Source: Brevibacillus brevis
GTDB taxonomy: Bacteria; Bacillota; Bacilli; Brevibacillales; Brevibacillaceae
NCBI RefSeq assembly: GCF_900637055.1
Contig: NZ_LR134338.1
Coordinates: 1,801,001-1,865,000, forward strand
DNA length: 64,000 nt
Direction: 5' to 3'
Below the pieces are notes generated by a model that made no database searches, had not been told where the DNA came from, and worked only from the letters and a program-made list of their open reading frames with translations. A program made the position numbers and the translations under genes. Shown here piece by piece: positions 60,985-64,000 of the stretch (positions are counted from its first letter, which is position 1; every line of letters begins with the position of its first letter).

Positions 60985-61127
60985 CGGCTTGTTCCACCTC
61001 TTTCCATCATCGATGCTAGTGGTAGTATACCACCTTTTGATTCGACCGCGATTCTCTAGGTTGTGATAAGATAATAGGCATAGAAAAGAGACAGACCTAT
61101 CATGCGAAAGAGAAAGAGGAGTGGACG

Positions 61128-61988
61128 ATGAAATTTACAAAGCTGCATGGCTTGGGTAATGATTACGTTTACGTCAACTGTTTTGAGGAAGACTTATCGA
61201 GTGTAGATTTACCCGAATTGGCAAGAAGGGTGAGCGATCGGAATTTTGGCATTGGGGGCGATGGACTGATCCTCATTATGCCATCGGAGCGAGCAGACTT
61301 TCGCATGCGGGTCTTTAACAATGATGGCAGCGAAGCAAAAAATTGCGGAAACGGATTGCGCTGTGTCAGCAAATACGTATTCGATCACGGTTTGACTCAG
61401 CAAACAACGTTTACCGTGGAGACGTTGGGAGGGACCGTCACTCCTGTCGTATCGCTAGGATCAGATGGTAAGGTGGATCAAGTAACGATAGATATGGGCG
61501 AGCCTCGCTTTGAGCGAGCAGCGATCCCAATGACAGGCATTCCTGAAGAGCGAGTGCGAGAAGAGGTAATTGAAGTCGATGGAACTGCGTTTACGATGAC
61601 GGCTGTTTCGATGGGCAATCCTCATGCCATCCTTTTCGTGGATGAAGTGAAGGAAGAAGATGTTCGTCACTATGGTCCCATGATCGAATATCACGAATGG
61701 TTTCCTGAACGAACCAACGTCGAATTTATCCAAATATTGAATCAGGAGGAAATTCTTTTCCGTGTATGGGAGAGGGGATCAGGTGTAACACTTGCCTGTG
61801 GGACAGGAGCTTGCGCTGCTGCAGTAGCTGCCCACTTGAGTGGAAAGACAGGTAGAGAAGTCACTGTCCACCTGGCAGGAGGCGATCTCTTTATCGAATG
61901 GAAGGAAGCGGATAACCACGTCTATATGACGGGTCCGGCTACTGAAGTTTTTTCTGGTGAGTATTTAGGGGAGATCCCATTTAAATAG
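61128..61988 (+). CDS. dapF: Diaminopimelate epimerase
   Basis: A 286-residue enzyme converting LL- to meso-diaminopimelate for lysine and peptidoglycan synthesis. FTKLHGLGNDYVYVNCF starts the protein. The two catalytic cysteines are in NNDGSEAKNCGNGLRC and GSGVTLACGTGACAAAV. AGAGGAGTGG precedes the ATG. It is monocistronic, with a terminator 10 bp after the stop. Confidence 0.96.
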   Translation: MKFTKLHGLGNDYVYVNCFEEDLSSVDLPELARRVSDRNFGIGGDGLILIMPSERADFRMRVFNNDGSEAKNCGNGLRCVSKYVFDHGLTQQTTFTVETLGGTVTPVVSLGSDGKVDQVTIDMGEPRFERAAIPMTGIPEERVREEVIEVDGTAFTMTAVSMGNPHAILFVDEVKEEDVRHYGPMIEYHEWFPERTNVEFIQILNQEEILFRVWERGSGVTLACGTGACAAAVAAHLSGKTGREVTVHLAGGDLFIEWKEADNHVYMTGPATEVFSGEYLGEIPFK

Positions 61989-61998
61989 GAGCAAGCCA

Positions 61999-62037
61999 AA
62001 ACCGTTCCGTCGAAATCGACAGGAGCGGTTTTTTTAC
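61999..62037 (+). terminator. Intrinsic terminator of dapF
   Basis: AAAACCGTTCC pairs with GGAGCGGTTTT, followed by a T run. Confidence 0.85.
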
Positions 62038-62042
62038 AAAAA

Positions 62043-62085
62043 ATAGCGTGGTCACGGCGAATCCTTCATGCCGTCACCACGCTAT
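62043..62085 (-). terminator. Terminator of the small coiled-coil gene
   Basis: On the minus strand AGCGTGGTGACGGC pairs perfectly with GCCGTGACCACGCT (except one central mismatch) and is followed by ATTTTTT. Confidence 0.85.
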
Positions 62086-62101
62086 CGAATTCGAATGAGC
62101 G

Positions 62102-62248
62102 TCACGCGTTGTACACCTCATTTAGGTATGCGACATCCGTGCGGTCGTACTGAGGGGTATTTTTGTTCATCTTCGCCAGTTCCGCTTGCAGTCTTTTCAA
62201 TTCGGCTTCCATCTTCTTGATTTCTTCTTGCATAGCTTGTGCTGTCAT
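62102..62248 (-). CDS. Small coiled-coil protein, 48 residues
   Basis: ATG 62248 behind AAGGAGAG encodes a strongly helical peptide (MQEEIKKMEAELKRLQAELAKMNKN) with a heptad pattern over ~25 residues and a C-terminal tail TPQYDRTDVAYLNEVYNA. It has its own terminator, so it is transcribed alone. No family was recognised. It is convergent with dapF. In the ~275 bp between it and nifZ I found no definite site. Confidence 0.7.
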   Translation of the reverse strand: MTAQAMQEEIKKMEAELKRLQAELAKMNKNTPQYDRTDVAYLNEVYNA

Positions 62249-62524
62249 GGTGGTTCTCTCCTTGTTGTCGTTTTTTATCTAAATTTATTGACTATTCTAA
62301 CGAAAGGCCAAAACAATGTAAATAGCCTATATCTGGATGTAAGCGCTTTATTCGTGAATAGTCTGTGAACGGTTGTTCAGATTGTCTGATTTGGCCTTTT
62401 GAGAGCAACACACTCAGGGAAAAATAAGGTCGAGAAGTGTAATACTTTGTATGTTCTTTACGAAAAGTCATGTTATGATGAAGCGTAGTATTCGGGCATC
62501 TTGCCCTTAGGAAGGTGTTTACTG

Positions 62525-63694
62525 GTGATTTACTTGGACAACAGTGCGACTACCCGGCCTCATCCTCAAGTGATTGAAACCGTTAGACGCGCGATGGAAA
62601 GCTACTATGGAAACCCGTCTTCTTTGCATCAAAAAGGAGTAGAGGCGGAAAATGTACTGAAGCAGGCGCGAAAGGTTGCCGCTCAGTACTTGGGCTGTAA
62701 AGAAAGTGAAGTGATTTTTACTTCAGGTGGTACGGAGAGCAATAATACGGCGATCAAGGGTGTAGCCTTTCAATATCAAAACAGAGGGAAACATATTATT
62801 ACGACGCAGGTAGAGCATCCGGCTGTTTACGATGTTTGCAAACAGTTGGAAGGCCTAGGGTTTGCTGTGACATATCTTCCGGTAGATCGTGAAGGTCGCG
62901 TATCGGCAGAAGCTGTTCAGAAAGCAATGCGTCCGGATACGATTCTCGTTTCGGTCATGCATGTGAACAACGAGCTGGGAACCATTCAACCGATCTTGGA
63001 AATCGGACAATGGCTGAAGCAATTCCCGAAAGTCTTGTTTCACGTCGATGCTGTCCAAGGAATTGGGAAAGTTCCTTTGCGCATCAAGGATTCAGGGATT
63101 GATCTGTTGAGCGTCTCTGCACACAAGTTTTACGGCCCCAGAGGAGTCGGCATTCTGTATAAACGAGAAGGCTTGATTATTCACCCGTTGATGATGGGTG
63201 GCGGTCAAGAAGGCGGTGTTCGCTCAGGAACGGAAAACCTCCCAGCCATCGCTGGTATGGCTAAAGCAATCCGGATTCTCGAAGAACTGGGCAGCGTCGA
63301 GATGATCAGGCTGCAAAAATTGAATCAACAGCTTCGTGAAGGGATTGCAAAGATTGAAGGTTGCATGGTGAATACCCCGGAAGCGAATACGGCTCCTCAT
63401 ATTATGAACTTGTCAGTACCAGGAGTAAAAGCGGAAGTCCTGCTGCATGCTTTGGAGGAGAAAGGCTTTCTGATATCCACCAAGTCCGCATGCTCATCCA
63501 AAGCCAATGAGCCAAGCAGAGTTCTGACTGCGATTGGGATTGAGCGGGATTGCGCGTTGTCGTCTCTGCGGGTCAGTCTGGGCCGGGAAAATACAGCGGA
63601 GGACATTCAGCAGTTTGTGAAGGCGTTAGAGGAATGCGTCAATGTGCTTCGTACATATATCAAACAACAGCCTGCCCCCGCTCATAGAAAATAG
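62525..63694 (+). CDS. nifZ: Cysteine desulfurase (NifS/IscS family), ThiI partner
   Basis: A 389-residue PLP enzyme releasing sulfur from cysteine. VIYLDNSATTRPHPQ is the conserved start; HVDAVQGIGKVPL precedes the PLP lysine in SVSAHKFYGPRGVG; the catalytic Cys lies in ISTKSACSSKANEPSRVL. GTG 62525 has GGAAGGTG at the right spacing, whereas an in-frame start at 62501 does not fit the family. The next gene is thiI, 25 bp downstream, as in B. subtilis nifZ-thiI, where it feeds sulfur to tRNA 4-thiouridine synthesis. Confidence 0.93.
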   Translation: MIYLDNSATTRPHPQVIETVRRAMESYYGNPSSLHQKGVEAENVLKQARKVAAQYLGCKESEVIFTSGGTESNNTAIKGVAFQYQNRGKHIITTQVEHPAVYDVCKQLEGLGFAVTYLPVDREGRVSAEAVQKAMRPDTILVSVMHVNNELGTIQPILEIGQWLKQFPKVLFHVDAVQGIGKVPLRIKDSGIDLLSVSAHKFYGPRGVGILYKREGLIIHPLMMGGGQEGGVRSGTENLPAIAGMAKAIRILEELGSVEMIRLQKLNQQLREGIAKIEGCMVNTPEANTAPHIMNLSVPGVKAEVLLHALEEKGFLISTKSACSSKANEPSRVLTAIGIERDCALSSLRVSLGRENTAEDIQQFVKALEECVNVLRTYIKQQPAPAHRK

Positions 63695-63719
63695 TGTGGA
63701 CAACTAAAAGGAGATAAAT

Positions 63720-64000
63720 ATGAACTACGATGTTATTTTAATTCGTTATGGTGAGTTGGCGCTAAAAGGGAAAAACCGCGATCAATTCGAAGAGGCCCTT
63801 GTAAAAAGTGTGAAAAACGTACTGCGCTCGTTTTTTAAAGTAAAAGTTCGACGCAATTACGGTCGGATGTATGTGGAGCTGCACGGTGAAGACGCTTATG
63901 CGGTTATGGAGCGATTGAAACGCGTTTTTGGTATTTCTTCCTTTAGTCCGACGATCCAGGTAGATCCTGATATTGAAACGATCAAGGAAAAAGCGCTGGA
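63720..64000 (+). CDS. thiI: tRNA 4-thiouridine synthase ThiI (5' part, runs off the window)
   Basis: The first ~93 residues of ThiI: MNYDVILIRYGELALKGKNRDQFEEALVKSVKNVL, leading into the NFLD and THUMP domain region (GRMYVELHGEDAYAVMERLKRVFGISSFSP). ThiI transfers sulfur to U8 of tRNA. AAGGAGAT lies 7 nt before ATG 63720. The gene continues beyond 64000. Confidence 0.94.
   Translation, partial: MNYDVILIRYGELALKGKNRDQFEEALVKSVKNVLRSFFKVKVRRNYGRMYVELHGEDAYAVMERLKRVFGISSFSPTIQVDPDIETIKEKAL

Noticed and set aside
1..64000. CRISPR array, tRNA or rRNA genes, prophage or IS transposases
   Set aside because: No regularly spaced repeats, tRNA cloverleaf or transposase ORF was found; the serine-recombinase element is the only clear mobile unit.

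Overview
The window looks like chromosome from a spore-forming Bacillota of the Brevibacillus/Paenibacillaceae type (inference). The basis is gene order shared with Bacillus subtilis (ytxJ, aroA, ccpA, acuCBA, rpsD; then GGDEF gene, refZ, ezrA, nifZ, thiI), a bacilliredoxin-like YtxJ, sporulation genes (ytrH, ytrI, spo0M, refZ, three YjcZ-like peptides), GGAGG ribosome binding sites and many GTG/TTG starts. I saw no tRNA, rRNA or CRISPR array.

Layout. 0-5 kb: a Fur-controlled DUF2325 gene and a small gene, then an HtrA-like protease gene cut in two by a 3.2-kb serine-recombinase element carrying an HxlR regulator and a YheC/YheD ATP-grasp gene. The two halves rejoin in frame to give a complete H-D-S triad, so the element resembles the skin family of developmentally excised elements. 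5-17 kb: a frameshifted padR gene, an M29 aminopeptidase, ytxJ, a long FtsA-like protein, aroA, a CsoR-type repressor, ccpA, an MTA/SAH nucleosidase fused to a glutaredoxin domain, and acuCBA. Two copies of a roughly 295-nt repeated element with compensatory base changes (7.5 and 15.2 kb) look like an unrecognised structured RNA. 18-33 kb: a class A PBP with fibronectin domains, rpsD, an SLH-domain protein, a histidine phosphatase, a GAF-GGDEF protein, a metallo-beta-lactamase-fold enzyme, a lipoprotein, refZ, and an EzrA protein with an N-terminal TPM domain.

33-42 kb: a BaiN-like flavoprotein, peptidase M42, an MFS gene with two coupled microgenes, ytrHI, spo0M and a CodY homologue outside its usual operon. 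42.8-53.2 kb: a nine-gene operon (M81 peptidase, RpiR regulator, Dpp-type ABC transporter, NSAR/OSBS-type racemase, beta-lactamase-fold hydrolase) that looks built to import and break down peptides or N-acyl/D-amino-acid compounds. It has a clear promoter and paired operator-like repeats. 53-58 kb: three MFS exporters with an ArsR-type regulator, then an SDR. 58-64 kb: housekeeping and small genes, dapF, nifZ and the start of thiI.

Most notable: the protease-splitting element with its palindromic reconstructed attP, the covarying repeated RNA, the TPM-EzrA fusion, the nucleosidase-glutaredoxin fusion and the CodY paralogue with a diverged effector pocket.
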